Below are positions 8,351 to 17,529 of a stretch of 64,000 nt of DNA, piece by piece. The stretch covers positions 1-64,000 of the forward strand of contig JAPPFD010000008.1 of NCBI GenBank assembly GCA_028823995.1. The letters run 5' to 3'. Every line of letters starts with the position of its first letter. Position 1 is the first letter of the stretch. The position numbers were made by a program, and so were the translations under genes. The notes under the pieces are model-generated. The model searched no databases. It worked only from the letters and a program-made list of their open reading frames with translations, and was not told the origin of the DNA. Source of the stretch: a bacterium (lineage in GTDB: Bacteria; Actinomycetota; Acidimicrobiia; Spongiisociales; ZC4RG35).

Positions 8351-8444
8351 TGTGGCTCATAGCCGGCTCCCTGGAGCTATAGAAGGCCCCAATCCGCCCG
8401 CTTCCATTAGGCGCCGATCTTCGGGGGGCCGGCTATGAGCCATG
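8351..8444 (+). promoter_or_regulatory. Long RNA-like hairpin covering the rsmH ribosome binding site and start codon
   Basis: Bases 8351-8376 pair with 8419-8444 without a break: 26 consecutive pairs, of which five are G-U type. The core is a perfect 14-bp inverted repeat, GGCTCATAGCCGGC at 8354-8367 and its complement at 8428-8441. The 3' arm contains the GGGGG ribosome binding site and the ATG (8435-8437) of rsmH, so folding would hide the translation start. The loop is 42 bases. A competing helix, GGCCCC (8385-8390) with GGGGCC (8425-8430), could form instead. A cis-regulatory RNA is the best reading. The G-U pairs favour RNA over a DNA operator. The Rfam mraW motif of Actinobacteria sits in the same place in other genomes, but I could not compare structures. 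Confidence 0.75.
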
Positions 8445-9352
8445 GTTCCAGGCACGAGCCGGTCATGGCCGACCTTGTGTGCGAACTGTTCGAGCCCATC
8501 CAGGAAGGAACGCTGGTGGATGCCACTTTTGGCGGGGGTGGTCACAGTCTGCGTTTGCGGCAGGTGATCGCTCCTCACGTAAGAATCATGGGAATTGACC
8601 GGGATCCGGCAGTTGGCGAACGAGCCGCCGCCCTGGGGTTTGAGTTCATTCCGGGCAACTTTGCCGACCTCGATAGCCTGTTGTCCGCAGCCGGCGTGGA
8701 GAACCTGGCCGGCGTCCTTTTCGATTTCGGGCTCTCCTCCGATCAGTTGGATCGTTCCGAGCGGGGTTTCTCCTACCACCGGAGCGGTCCGCTCGACATG
8801 AGAATGGATCCCCGTTCGGGTCTGACCGCGGACCAGGTGGTCAATACCTGGGACTACCAGAGCCTCAGCCGCGTCATCTTCGAGTACGGTGAGGAGCCTT
8901 CTTCACGGCGCATCGCCCGAGCGATAGTTGCAAACCGTCCACTGGCGGACACCCTGGCCCTGGCCGAAGTGGTGGCGGAGGCCGTCCCCGCCGCCCTCCG
9001 CCGCGCCGGTCACCCGGCCCGGCGTACCTTCCAAGCCATCCGAATGGCGGTCAACGACGAGTTGGAGGCGGTGAGAAACGGGCTGGAGGCGGCCCTCGGA
9101 CGGTTGGAGGAAGGGGGGCGCTGCATTGCAATCTCCTATCACTCCCTGGAGGACCGTCTGGTCAAGCAGCGTCTCGCGCGGGGCGGCGCAGACTGTGTTT
9201 GCCCCCCCGACCTTCCGGTGTGCGGATGCGGGCTCACCGCGGAGTTGCGGCCCCTGGTGAAGGGGGCGGCCCGCCCCGGCCCGGCGGAGGTGGAACTCAA
9301 CCGCCGGTCGCGTTCCGCGCGGCTCCGGGCCGTGGAAAGACTCGCCGCATGA
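8435..9352 (+). CDS. rsmH: 16S rRNA (cytosine1402-N4)-methyltransferase RsmH
   Basis: The 305-residue enzyme (formerly MraW) methylates N4 of C1402 in 16S rRNA using SAM, in the decoding centre. Visible signatures are the N-terminal HEPVM, the SAM loop VDATFGGGGHS, GVLFDFGLSSDQLD, and the C-terminal SYHSLEDRLVK and NRRSRSARLRAVER tail. Length is typical. The start codon lies inside the 3' arm of a long hairpin, which suggests translation control. Its stop overlaps the ATG of the next gene (ATGA). Confidence 0.97.
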   Translation: MSHGSRHEPVMADLVCELFEPIQEGTLVDATFGGGGHSLRLRQVIAPHVRIMGIDRDPAVGERAAALGFEFIPGNFADLDSLLSAAGVENLAGVLFDFGLSSDQLDRSERGFSYHRSGPLDMRMDPRSGLTADQVVNTWDYQSLSRVIFEYGEEPSSRRIARAIVANRPLADTLALAEVVAEAVPAALRRAGHPARRTFQAIRMAVNDELEAVRNGLEAALGRLEEGGRCIAISYHSLEDRLVKQRLARGGADCVCPPDLPVCGCGLTAELRPLVKGAARPGPAEVELNRRSRSARLRAVERLAA

Positions 9353-9735
9353 CCACCCACCCCACCTCCCCGGCTCCTTCCAGTCGCAATTCCCCGCTCA
9401 GGCTCATCTCCACCGGAACAACCACCAGCGCCCGCGGACCCTCAGTCCTGATGCTGCTGGCCTTCGTGGTCCTGGTGGTCTTTACTTTCCTGGGGATGGT
9501 GTGGAGCCGCACCCTGCTTGACGAGGGCGCCTTCCAACTGGCCGATCTGCAAACCAGGATTGAACAGGAGACGATCCGGAACCGACTGCTCCGCCTGGAG
9601 GTCGCTCGATTGGAGAATCCCGACCGGATGGCTTCGCTGGCCGAGCCCCTGGGGCTCTTCTATCCCGATGAAGTGGTGCACATCCAGGTGCCGGGGATAG
9701 CGCCCAGAGAACCGGGTTTCGACCCGCCCGGTTGA
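9349..9735 (+). CDS. ftsL: FtsL-like septum protein
   Basis: The 128-residue product is assigned by position and architecture: a short Ser/Thr-rich cytoplasmic tail, one membrane segment (about residues 34-55), then a helical, leucine-rich coiled-coil region (about 60-95) ending at a PLGLFYPDEVVHIQVPG motif. FtsL sequences are poorly conserved, and this layout between rsmH and ftsI is the usual one. It would join the FtsQ-FtsB-FtsL-type complex that activates FtsW/FtsI. ATG 9349 overlaps the rsmH stop. Confidence 0.8.
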   Translation: MTTHPTSPAPSSRNSPLRLISTGTTTSARGPSVLMLLAFVVLVVFTFLGMVWSRTLLDEGAFQLADLQTRIEQETIRNRLLRLEVARLENPDRMASLAEPLGLFYPDEVVHIQVPGIAPREPGFDPPG

Positions 9736-9738
9736 AAG

Positions 9739-11484
9739 GTGGAAAATGGATCTCCTCCCGCACCCGGCCCCCGGACGGTCGCCAAGCGGCTGGCCCTGGT
9801 GGGCGGCGTGCTGGTCCTGGCCTGGCTTGCACTGGCGTTCAAGATGTACACCGTCCAGGTGGTGGAGGATGACGGATACGCGGCGCGCGGGTTGAGACAG
9901 CGCCTCTCCATACGAGAGGTGCTGCCCGAGCGGGGTGAGATCTTCGACCGGAACGGGGAGGCTCTGGCTCTCACCGTGCTGGGCGCCAGCCTGTTTGCGA
10001 TACCTTCGGAAATCGAGGATCCGGTGTTGATTGCCCAGCAGGTGGGCGCAAGGGTGGGAGCCGACATCGACCGGTTGGTGGCCGACCTCCGATCGGGAAA
10101 GGACTTCGTATACATCAAGCGGCAGTTGGAAGTCGATGTCGTGGAAGAGATCCTCAACCTGGGATATGCGGGCGTGTACAGCGAGCCCGAATCCAAACGC
10201 ATCTACCCCTCGTCGGTCGCCTCCCAGGTGCTGGGGATGGTGAATGTGGACGGGATGGGCATCGAGGGGCTGGAGTATCGGTATGAGGACGAGCTGGGAG
10301 GACAGCCCGGCCGGGCGGTGGTGGAACAGGATGTGAAGGGCCGTCAGATCCCCACCGGGCAGAGCGAGATAACCGAGGCCGTCCCGGGCCTGGATCTCGT
10401 CACGACCCTGGATCTCCTGCTGCAATACAGCCTGATGGAGGCCTGCAGGGCCGGCGTCGCCCGCACCGCCGCCGAGCAGTGCTGGGCCGTTGCGCTGGAG
10501 GCGAAGACAGGGGAGGTGCTGGCTCTGGGAGGCGTGCCGGCATTCGATCCCGAGAGGCGGGCCTCCGAGGACGGCTCGGGATTCTCGAATTTCGCGATCC
10601 GCGGCCTCTACGAGCCCGGTTCCATCCAGAAGACGGTCACCATCGCGGCTGCACTGGACACGGGGACCTGGAGGGCTTCCGACCTGATCCCCGAAGTGCC
10701 CTATGAGATCGAGATCTTCCCCGATGCCTGCGAGGACCCCGAAGATGAGATCTACGGGTGCTACCGGAATTTCACTCTCCACGAACCCACGGACATGACG
10801 GTGGCCGACATATTCGTGCACTCCTCGAACGTGGGAACCATCATGGTGCAGGAGGAACTGTCGAGGGGAGTCCTGGCGGGGTACATAGAGGAGTTCGGCC
10901 TGGGCAGTCCGACCGGCATCGACTTCTCGGGCGAAGCGAAGGGTCTCATCAATCTCGATCCTTCCTGCAGCACCTGCCTGGCCTCCGCCGCCATAGGGTA
11001 TTCGGTGGCGGTGACTCCGATCCAGATGGCGGCGGCGTTCGCGGCGGTCGCCAACGACGGAGTCTGGATACAGCCGCACCTGGTGAAGGCCCTGGTGACC
11101 GAGGAGGGGACCCGGCAGCCGGGGGAAATCGCCCAGCGGCGGGTGATCGACGCCGAGACGGCCCGGATAATGCGTTTGCTCCTGGCTGACACGGTCAGCA
11201 AGGGGACCGGTCAGGCCGCCGCGGTCCCCGGGTTCGAGGTGGGGGGCAAGACCGGCACCTCCTCCAAGCTGGGCTTCGACGGCTACGAAGAGGAGTTGAA
11301 CATCGCCTCCTTCGTCGGGATGGCGCCGATCGAGGACCCCGAGGTGGTGGTGATGGTGGTGATCGACGGTCCCACCCGCCCGGAGTACCGGACAGGCGGT
11401 TCAGCGGCCGCTCCGGTGTTCTCGGAGATAATGGAAGTCGCCCTGCGGCGATTGGGGGAGATACCCAGTGAGCCCAGTACCTGA
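9739..11484 (+). CDS. ftsI: Septal peptidoglycan transpeptidase FtsI (class B PBP)
   Basis: The 581-residue penicillin-binding protein crosslinks septal peptidoglycan. It has an N-terminal membrane anchor (about 15-36), the PBP dimer domain (PERGEIFDRNG at about 63) and the transpeptidase domain with all three active-site motifs: S295-I-Q-K298, S362-S-N364 and K504-T-G506. GTG 9739 follows the ftsL stop by three bases. The transpeptidase domain carries several cysteines (in ACEDPEDEIYGC and DPSCSTC) that could form disulfides outside the cell. No PASTA domains are visible. Confidence 0.95.
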   Translation: MENGSPPAPGPRTVAKRLALVGGVLVLAWLALAFKMYTVQVVEDDGYAARGLRQRLSIREVLPERGEIFDRNGEALALTVLGASLFAIPSEIEDPVLIAQQVGARVGADIDRLVADLRSGKDFVYIKRQLEVDVVEEILNLGYAGVYSEPESKRIYPSSVASQVLGMVNVDGMGIEGLEYRYEDELGGQPGRAVVEQDVKGRQIPTGQSEITEAVPGLDLVTTLDLLLQYSLMEACRAGVARTAAEQCWAVALEAKTGEVLALGGVPAFDPERRASEDGSGFSNFAIRGLYEPGSIQKTVTIAAALDTGTWRASDLIPEVPYEIEIFPDACEDPEDEIYGCYRNFTLHEPTDMTVADIFVHSSNVGTIMVQEELSRGVLAGYIEEFGLGSPTGIDFSGEAKGLINLDPSCSTCLASAAIGYSVAVTPIQMAAAFAAVANDGVWIQPHLVKALVTEEGTRQPGEIAQRRVIDAETARIMRLLLADTVSKGTGQAAAVPGFEVGGKTGTSSKLGFDGYEEELNIASFVGMAPIEDPEVVVMVVIDGPTRPEYRTGGSAAAPVFSEIMEVALRRLGEIPSEPST

Positions 11485-12943
11485 GATGACGGTCGGGAGA
11501 CTGGCCGACCGCCTGGGCGGCTGCCTGCGCGGGAGAGCCGACACATCCGTAGGTGGAGTGAGCCACGACAGCCGCATGGTCCGCAGCGGCGATGTGTTCG
11601 TGGCGATGAAGGGAGCAAACGCCGACGGTCACGACTATGTGGGGGAGGCGCTGGCCCGCGGCGCGGCGGCGGTGATCTGTGAGAGGCCGCTCGACAATCC
11701 GGCTCCCCAGATCGTGGTCGGGAACGGGCGTGTGGCCCTGGCGCGCGCGGCCGCCGAGGTGTACGGGCACCCTTCCCGGTTCCTGCGCCTGGTGGGAGTC
11801 ACCGGAACCAACGGGAAGACCACCGTAGTGCACATGATCGAGTCTGTGGCGCGGGCCGCCGGAGAAAGCACCGGCGTGATAGGCACGCTGGGGGCCCGGA
11901 TGGGAGACCGGGTGCTTCCGACTCCTCTAACCACGCCGGAGGCCTCCGATCTGCAGCGGCAATTGGCGATGATGCGCGGCCGGGGGGTGGACACGGCCGT
12001 GATAGAGGTGTCCTCCCACGGTCTGGCCCTGCACAGGGTGGACAGTGTCCGTTTCGCGCTGGCTGTGTTCACCAACCTGGGACACGACCATCTCGACTTC
12101 CACGGCAGCCAGGAGGAGTACTACCTGAGCAAGGAAATGCTCTTTTCTCCCGAGCTCTCGGAGAGGGGAGTGGTCTGGGTCGACGACCGGTGGGGCCGGA
12201 GGCTGGCGGCCCGGGCGGAGATCCCTCTCACTACGGTGGGAACCGGACCCGAGGCGGATGTGAGGGGGCGGGTGGTGAGCCAGAGTCTCTCGCAGGTGGT
12301 GATGGAGTGTCGGGTCGGGGGCGCCACCCTGACGCTGGATGCGCCCATCGGGGGCCGCCACAACGGGAGGAACGCTCTCCTGGCCGCGGCGGCAACCCTT
12401 CGCATGGGATTCTCACCCTCCGAGGTCTCCACGGGGATCTCCACCCTCCCGCCCGTGGCGGGTCGCTTCGAACTGGTCGCCGAAGAGCCGGTGGCGGTGG
12501 TAGTCGACTACGCCCATACCCCCGGGGCTATCCGAGCGGCGATCGGAGCGGCGCGGGCGGCCGCCGAGGGGCGGGTGATCGCGGTCATAGGGGCGGGCGG
12601 GGACCGGGACCGGAGCAAGAGGATCGAGATGGCCAGGGCGGTGGCAGCCGCCGACTACGTGATGCTCACCTCCGACAATCCCCGATCGGAGGATCCCGCC
12701 GCCATCCTTGCCGATCTGGCCGCCGGCCTGGAGGCCAGGAGCTTCACGGTGGAGGCTGATCGGGAGGAGGCCATCCGGGGGGCCGTGGGATGGGCCCGTC
12801 CCGGGGACGTGGTCCTGATTCTCGGGAAGGGGCATGAGCAGCACCAGGAAGTCGGCGGAGAGCGCATACCCTTCGATGATCGCAGGGCGGCTCGAAAGGT
12901 GCTGGGGGCGGCCGCAGGCGGGTCGAGGGAGGCGGCGCGATGA
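11468..12943 (+). CDS. murE: UDP-MurNAc-tripeptide ligase MurE (meso-diaminopimelate type)
   Basis: The 491-residue cytoplasmic ligase adds the third residue of the stem peptide. It has the ATP loop GTNGKTT, the Mur central motifs (EVSSHGL, TNLGHDHLDFHG) and D403-N-P-R406, the signature of enzymes that use meso-diaminopimelate instead of lysine. GTG 11468 overlaps the end of ftsI by 17 bases; ATG 11486 just after the ftsI stop is an alternative. Its stop overlaps the mraY start, so no murF lies between them. Confidence 0.96.
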   Translation: MSPVPEMTVGRLADRLGGCLRGRADTSVGGVSHDSRMVRSGDVFVAMKGANADGHDYVGEALARGAAAVICERPLDNPAPQIVVGNGRVALARAAAEVYGHPSRFLRLVGVTGTNGKTTVVHMIESVARAAGESTGVIGTLGARMGDRVLPTPLTTPEASDLQRQLAMMRGRGVDTAVIEVSSHGLALHRVDSVRFALAVFTNLGHDHLDFHGSQEEYYLSKEMLFSPELSERGVVWVDDRWGRRLAARAEIPLTTVGTGPEADVRGRVVSQSLSQVVMECRVGGATLTLDAPIGGRHNGRNALLAAAATLRMGFSPSEVSTGISTLPPVAGRFELVAEEPVAVVVDYAHTPGAIRAAIGAARAAAEGRVIAVIGAGGDRDRSKRIEMARAVAAADYVMLTSDNPRSEDPAAILADLAAGLEARSFTVEADREEAIRGAVGWARPGDVVLILGKGHEQHQEVGGERIPFDDRRAARKVLGAAAGGSREAAR

Positions 12944-13992
12944 TCAACCTGCTGGTGGCGTCGTCGGTGGGTTTCCTCCTCTCGGTGTGTCTCACCTTCT
13001 ATGGGATCAAGCTGCTCCGCCGCCTGAACATCGGGGACTTCATCCAGGAAGAGCTCGAGGGCGAGCACGGTCACAAGCGGGGAACCCCCACCATGGGAGG
13101 GGTGCTGTTCGTGGCCTCCGCCACCGTCGCCTACCTACTCACCCACCTTCGGCCCGACTTCACCGAAGGGCTGTCCATAGAGGCCACTTCAATCGCCACC
13201 GGCGGGCTGCTGTGCCTGGTCGCCATGCTGGGGATGGCCCTCGTCGGACTCCTGGACGACTTGGTGAAAACCCGCCGGCGCCGCTCGCTCGGCCTGGGCA
13301 AGGCGGCCAAGTTCGGAGGTCAGGTGGCCGTGGCCGCCCTGTTCGTGCTCGGAGCCCGGCAGGCGGGAGTGGTGACCGAGCTTTCCTTCGCCCGCCCCCT
13401 GGGACTCGAGTTGGGGGGCTTTCTGTTCACGGTGCTGGTGTTGATCATGCTGACCGGCACCGCCAACTGCGCCAACTTCACCGACGGCATGGATGGTCTG
13501 GCCGGAGGGTCGGCGGTGTGGATGTTCGGCGCTTACGTCATAATCGCCTTCTGGCAGGTCCGGCACCTCGACATCTACGAAGCGGTCGATCCGCTGGCCC
13601 TTGCCACGGTGGCCGCGGCGATGACCGGATCGTTGCTGGGATTCCTGTGGTGGAACGCTCCGCCCGCGCGGATCATCATGGGCGACGTGGGCTCCCACGC
13701 CATCGGGGGACTCCTGGCAGCACTGGCGGTGCTCACCAACACCCAACTCCTGTTGATCGTGATCGGGGGACTGTACGTCGCCGAGGGCCTGTCGGTGATC
13801 ACCCAGGTGATCAGCTTCCGGACCACCGGACGGAGAGTCTTCCGCATGGCTCCCTTCCACTACCACTTCAGCCTGGCCGGATGGGATGAGCCGACCGTCG
13901 TGATCCGCTTCTGGATACTGGCGGGGATCGGCGTCTCGCTGGGCCTCTGTCTCTTCTACGCGGACTTCCTGGCGCTGGAGGGACTGTTGTGA
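12940..13992 (+). CDS. mraY: Phospho-MurNAc-pentapeptide transferase MraY
   Basis: The 350-residue integral membrane enzyme links UDP-MurNAc-pentapeptide to undecaprenyl phosphate to make lipid I. Family motifs are HGHKRGTPTMGG (near residue 43), LLDDL with the aspartate pair, NCANFTDGMDGLAGG and the C-terminal APFHYHF. About ten membrane segments are apparent. It overlaps murE and murD by four bases each. Confidence 0.96.
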   Translation: MINLLVASSVGFLLSVCLTFYGIKLLRRLNIGDFIQEELEGEHGHKRGTPTMGGVLFVASATVAYLLTHLRPDFTEGLSIEATSIATGGLLCLVAMLGMALVGLLDDLVKTRRRRSLGLGKAAKFGGQVAVAALFVLGARQAGVVTELSFARPLGLELGGFLFTVLVLIMLTGTANCANFTDGMDGLAGGSAVWMFGAYVIIAFWQVRHLDIYEAVDPLALATVAAAMTGSLLGFLWWNAPPARIIMGDVGSHAIGGLLAALAVLTNTQLLLIVIGGLYVAEGLSVITQVISFRTTGRRVFRMAPFHYHFSLAGWDEPTVVIRFWILAGIGVSLGLCLFYADFLALEGLL

Positions 13993-15281
13993 AGCGCTGC
14001 CTGGTGCTAGGCGCGGGCGTCTCCGGACGCGCCGCCGCCCGACTCGGAGGGAGGCTGGGGTGGCGGGTGAGGGTCTACGACGCCCGTCCGGAGGCGATAC
14101 CCCCGCTCAACGGAAGTGAGCGGTGGTCGGCGGTGACGGGCCGCTGGCGGCCCGAATGGGTCTCCGACTGCGACCTGGTGGTGGCCAGCCCGGGTTTTCC
14201 GGAGGGATCCGAGCCTATCCGGGACTCCCTGGCGGCGGGAAGGCCGGTATGGAGTGAGGTGGAGTTGGCCTGCCGCCAGCTTCGCACCGAGATGATCGCT
14301 ATCACCGGCACCAACGGAAAGACCACGGTGGCGAGGTTGACCGGAGAGATGCTGGCCCGCTCGGGAATGGAGGTCCCGGTGGTGGGGAACATCGGGTCCC
14401 CGATCTCGGATCTGGTGGGAACAGGAGCATCCCGGGCCGTGGTGGAACTGTCCAGCTTCCAGTTGCGCTTCACCGAGACGCTCTCTCCCCGCGTGGCGGT
14501 GATCATCAACGTCGCTCCCGACCATCTCGACTGGCACGGGACCATGGATCGCTACCTGGCCGCCAAGGCTCGCATCCACGCCGCCCAGAATGAGGACGAC
14601 GTCCTGATCTTCGACGCCGACGACCCCGGCGCCCGGCGGGCGGTGAGGGGCGCCCGTAGCCGTCTGGTGGGAATCTCGGTCTCCAATGCAGTGAAAGGTG
14701 GCTACCTGGTGACCGGTGGCCTCCGAATCCCCGTGGCGGACCTGTCGGTGCGGGATGACTCCTATCTGACCGACCTCTTGATCGCCGCCGCCGCCGCCCG
14801 GGTCTGGGGCGCCGAAGACGCCGCGGTTGAGGCCGCGATACGGGGCTTCCGCCCCGGTCCCCATCGCCGCCGGGTGGTTGGAGAACTCGACGGGGTGAGG
14901 TTCGTGGACGATTCGAAGGCCACCAATCCCCATGCCGCCCTGGCCTCGATCCATTCCTTCGGGGCCGTGGTGCTGATCGCGGGCGGCCTCAACAAGGGAC
15001 TCGATCTTTCCCCGCTGACCAGCGCTCCGCCCGTGAGGGCGGTGGTCTCCATCGGGCAGGCTTCCCGCCAACTGGTGGATGCAGGCCCTCCCGGCCGGGT
15101 GACCCCCGTCGACTCCCTCGAGGAGGCGGTGTGGACGGCCTTCCGGCTCTCCCGTCCCGGGGACGTGGTGCTCCTGGCGCCCGGGTGTGCCTCCTTCGAT
15201 CAATTCGACTCCTATCAGGCCCGCGGGGAGCAGTTCACGCGGATCGCTTCGGATCTGGTACGCAGTCGGGAAAGGACCTGA
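13989..15281 (+). CDS. murD: UDP-MurNAc-alanine:D-glutamate ligase MurD
   Basis: The 430-residue ligase adds D-glutamate to UDP-MurNAc-L-Ala. It shows an N-terminal Rossmann glycine motif (VLGAGVSGRAAARL), the ATP loop ITGTNGKTTVA, ELSSFQL, NVAPDHLDWHG and FVDDSKATNPHA, all in the Mur ligase order. Length is normal. GTG 13989 overlaps the end of mraY, and its TGA overlaps the ATG of ftsW. Confidence 0.96.
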   Translation: MKRCLVLGAGVSGRAAARLGGRLGWRVRVYDARPEAIPPLNGSERWSAVTGRWRPEWVSDCDLVVASPGFPEGSEPIRDSLAAGRPVWSEVELACRQLRTEMIAITGTNGKTTVARLTGEMLARSGMEVPVVGNIGSPISDLVGTGASRAVVELSSFQLRFTETLSPRVAVIINVAPDHLDWHGTMDRYLAAKARIHAAQNEDDVLIFDADDPGARRAVRGARSRLVGISVSNAVKGGYLVTGGLRIPVADLSVRDDSYLTDLLIAAAAARVWGAEDAAVEAAIRGFRPGPHRRRVVGELDGVRFVDDSKATNPHAALASIHSFGAVVLIAGGLNKGLDLSPLTSAPPVRAVVSIGQASRQLVDAGPPGRVTPVDSLEEAVWTAFRLSRPGDVVLLAPGCASFDQFDSYQARGEQFTRIASDLVRSRERT

Positions 15282-16453
15282 TGGCCTCCAAAGTAACCAC
15301 CATCTACCGCGCTCGGACCGAGCGGATCCAGAGCGAGTCCCGATTCCGCACCAACAACCAGATGATCATGCTGTTCGGCGCCGTGGTCTTCACCCTGGTG
15401 GTTATCGGGCTGGGGGCCACCATCTCCGCCTCCTCAACGGTGGGGATCAACTGGGAGTACGGGCAGTACCACTTCTTCTTCCGCCAGTTGCTGGGGGTGG
15501 GGTTGGGAACGGTGGTGCTGTTCGTGACTTCCCGGGTGCCCTACCAGTTGTACGAGCGTTTCGCCATGTACCTGTTCGTGGGGGCCCTGGCGCTCCTGTT
15601 CCTGGTGCTGCTGGTCGGGGTCGAAGTGGGGGGAAGCTCACGGTGGCTCCGGTTCGGGCCCCTGGGCTTCGAGCCCTCCGAGTTGGCCAAGTTCGCAGTG
15701 ATCGTGTTGATAGCGTCGACAATCAGCCAGGGCAAGGGCGTCTTCGACGATCTCAAGAGCTACGCCTCGGTTGTCCTGCTGGTGCTGGGAAGCGTGGGGT
15801 TCCTGCTCATCCAGCAGCCTGATTTCGGGACCACCATCCTGATCGCCATCTGCGCCTTCGTGGTGCTGTGGGTGGGGGGCGCCCCCCTCAGCTACATGGC
15901 GGGGTCGTCCGCGGTGGCTGTAGCCCTCTCGATCCTGCTGGCGGTAATCGCTCCCTACCGCTTGGACCGCCTCAAGGGGTTCCTCGATCCATGGGGAGAT
16001 GCGGCGGACACCGGCTACCAGCTCATCCAATCGTGGGTGGCTCTGGGTACCGGAGGTCTGTGGGGGGTGGGACCAGGCAACAGCCGCGCCCGGTGGTTCT
16101 ACCTTCCCAACGCCCACACCGACTTCATCTTCGCCATCATCGGGGAAGAGATCGGTTTGGTGGGAGGCTTGTTCGTCATCACGTTGTTCGTGGTGCTGGT
16201 TGTCCTGGGGTGGATGGTGGCCCGACGGGCACCCGACCACTTCGGCCAGATGGTGGCGGCGGGCATCACCGCCTGGTTGGGGTTCCAGGGCTTGATCAAC
16301 GTGGGAGGGGTGTTGGGCTGGATGCCCATCACCGGCATCACCCTTCCCTTCATCTCCTACGGGTTGTCCTCCCTGATGGTCAACATGGGCGCCTTGGGCG
16401 TGCTTCTCAACGTGACCCGCCAAGGGCGAAGTCCGTTCGGGGTTCGAAAATGA
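15281..16453 (+). CDS. ftsW: Septal peptidoglycan glycosyltransferase FtsW (SEDS family)
   Basis: The 390-residue SEDS polymerase builds glycan strands from lipid II at the septum together with FtsI. It has about ten membrane segments and the family motifs GGSSRWLRFGPLGFEPSELAK, QQPDFGTT, NAHTDFIFAIIGEE with the conserved Asp/Glu, and ISYGLSSL near the end. ATG 15281 overlaps the murD stop (TGATG). The cytoplasmic N-terminal tail of about 30 residues is basic. Confidence 0.95.
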   Translation: MASKVTTIYRARTERIQSESRFRTNNQMIMLFGAVVFTLVVIGLGATISASSTVGINWEYGQYHFFFRQLLGVGLGTVVLFVTSRVPYQLYERFAMYLFVGALALLFLVLLVGVEVGGSSRWLRFGPLGFEPSELAKFAVIVLIASTISQGKGVFDDLKSYASVVLLVLGSVGFLLIQQPDFGTTILIAICAFVVLWVGGAPLSYMAGSSAVAVALSILLAVIAPYRLDRLKGFLDPWGDAADTGYQLIQSWVALGTGGLWGVGPGNSRARWFYLPNAHTDFIFAIIGEEIGLVGGLFVITLFVVLVVLGWMVARRAPDHFGQMVAAGITAWLGFQGLINVGGVLGWMPITGITLPFISYGLSSLMVNMGALGVLLNVTRQGRSPFGVRK

Positions 16454-17529
16454 CGTTCGCCATCGCCGCGGCCGGGACCGCCGGACATGTCTACCCCGGT
16501 CTGGCCGTCGCCGAGGCCCTGGTCTCCCAGGGGGTGGAGCCCTCCGATGTGTTGTTCATCGGGGGAGACCGCCTGGAGGCAAGCGCGGTCCCGGCGGCCG
16601 GGTTCAGCCTCTTGTCGGTCCCTCTCCAGGGACTGGCGCGACGGATGACGCCCCGCAACCTCACCATCCCGGCCAAGCTGGCGAGAGCCGTTCGTCGGGT
16701 GCGCAGGGAGTTGGCGCACCGGGCGGTGGGGGTGGTCCTGGCGACCGGGGGCTATGTGGCGGCGCCGGCCGGTTGGGCGGCCCGATCCGAGGGGATCCCC
16801 TTCTATCTCTCCGAGCAGAATGCCGCGGCCGGGCTCGCCAACCGGGTGATGGAGCGATGGGCGGTCCGCTCGTTTGCCTCCTTTCCCAGCACCTCTGGTC
16901 TGAAAAAAGCCGATTGGGTGGGCAACCCGGTGCGGGCCGATGTCGCCCGCCTCGACAGGGCGTCCGTTCGCAGGGCGGCTCTCTCCCACTACGACCTGGC
17001 GGACGGGCTTCCGGTCGTGGGGGTGATGGGCGGCAGCCTCGGGGCAGGCGCCATCAACCGGGGCGTCTCCGAGATGCTCCGGGAATGGAAGGGCGAGCCC
17101 GTGCAGGTCGTTCATCTGGCCGGGGAGATCCACACAGAGGAGGTGACTCGCCGGGCGGCGGACAGCATCCATCGGTGGAGGGTGGTGGGTTTCGAGAAGC
17201 GAATGGACCTGTTCTATTCGGCATGCGACGTGGTGGTGGCCCGGGCGGGGGGAGGGGTGGCGGAGCTCACTATCGCCGGATTGCCCTCCGTGCTGGTGCC
17301 CGGGGAGTTCGGTTCGGCCAGTCACCAGGCCGCCAACGCGGCGGCGCTGGAGGATGTCGGGGCGGCGGTGACACTGCCCGAGGCTCGACTAGGAGAGTTG
17401 GGGTCGGTTGTCGGGGGGCTCCTCGCCGATCCGGAGCGCAGGCGCAGGATGTCGGCGGCCGCCGCCGGGATCGCACGCCCCCGGGCGGCGGAGAGGATCG
17501 CCGAGGAAATGAGACGCTGCCTTGTTTGA
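16450..17529 (+). CDS. murG: UDP-GlcNAc:lipid I N-acetylglucosaminyltransferase MurG
   Basis: The 359-residue membrane-associated GT-B enzyme turns lipid I into lipid II. The N-terminal loop AAAGTAGHVYPGLAVAEAL matches the G-x-G-G-H family loop, with Thr-Ala in place of one glycine. ATGGYVAAP, SEQNAAAGLANR, GGSLGAGAINR and the UDP-binding RAGGGVAELTIAGLPSVLVP follow. ATG 16450 overlaps the ftsW stop. Confidence 0.95.
   Translation: MTFAIAAAGTAGHVYPGLAVAEALVSQGVEPSDVLFIGGDRLEASAVPAAGFSLLSVPLQGLARRMTPRNLTIPAKLARAVRRVRRELAHRAVGVVLATGGYVAAPAGWAARSEGIPFYLSEQNAAAGLANRVMERWAVRSFASFPSTSGLKKADWVGNPVRADVARLDRASVRRAALSHYDLADGLPVVGVMGGSLGAGAINRGVSEMLREWKGEPVQVVHLAGEIHTEEVTRRAADSIHRWRVVGFEKRMDLFYSACDVVVARAGGGVAELTIAGLPSVLVPGEFGSASHQAANAAALEDVGAAVTLPEARLGELGSVVGGLLADPERRRRMSAAAAGIARPRAAERIAEEMRRCLV

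Noticed and set aside
9442-11079. Long open frame antisense to ftsI
   Set aside because: It mirrors the high-GC codon pattern of ftsI, has no domain, and ftsI is certain.
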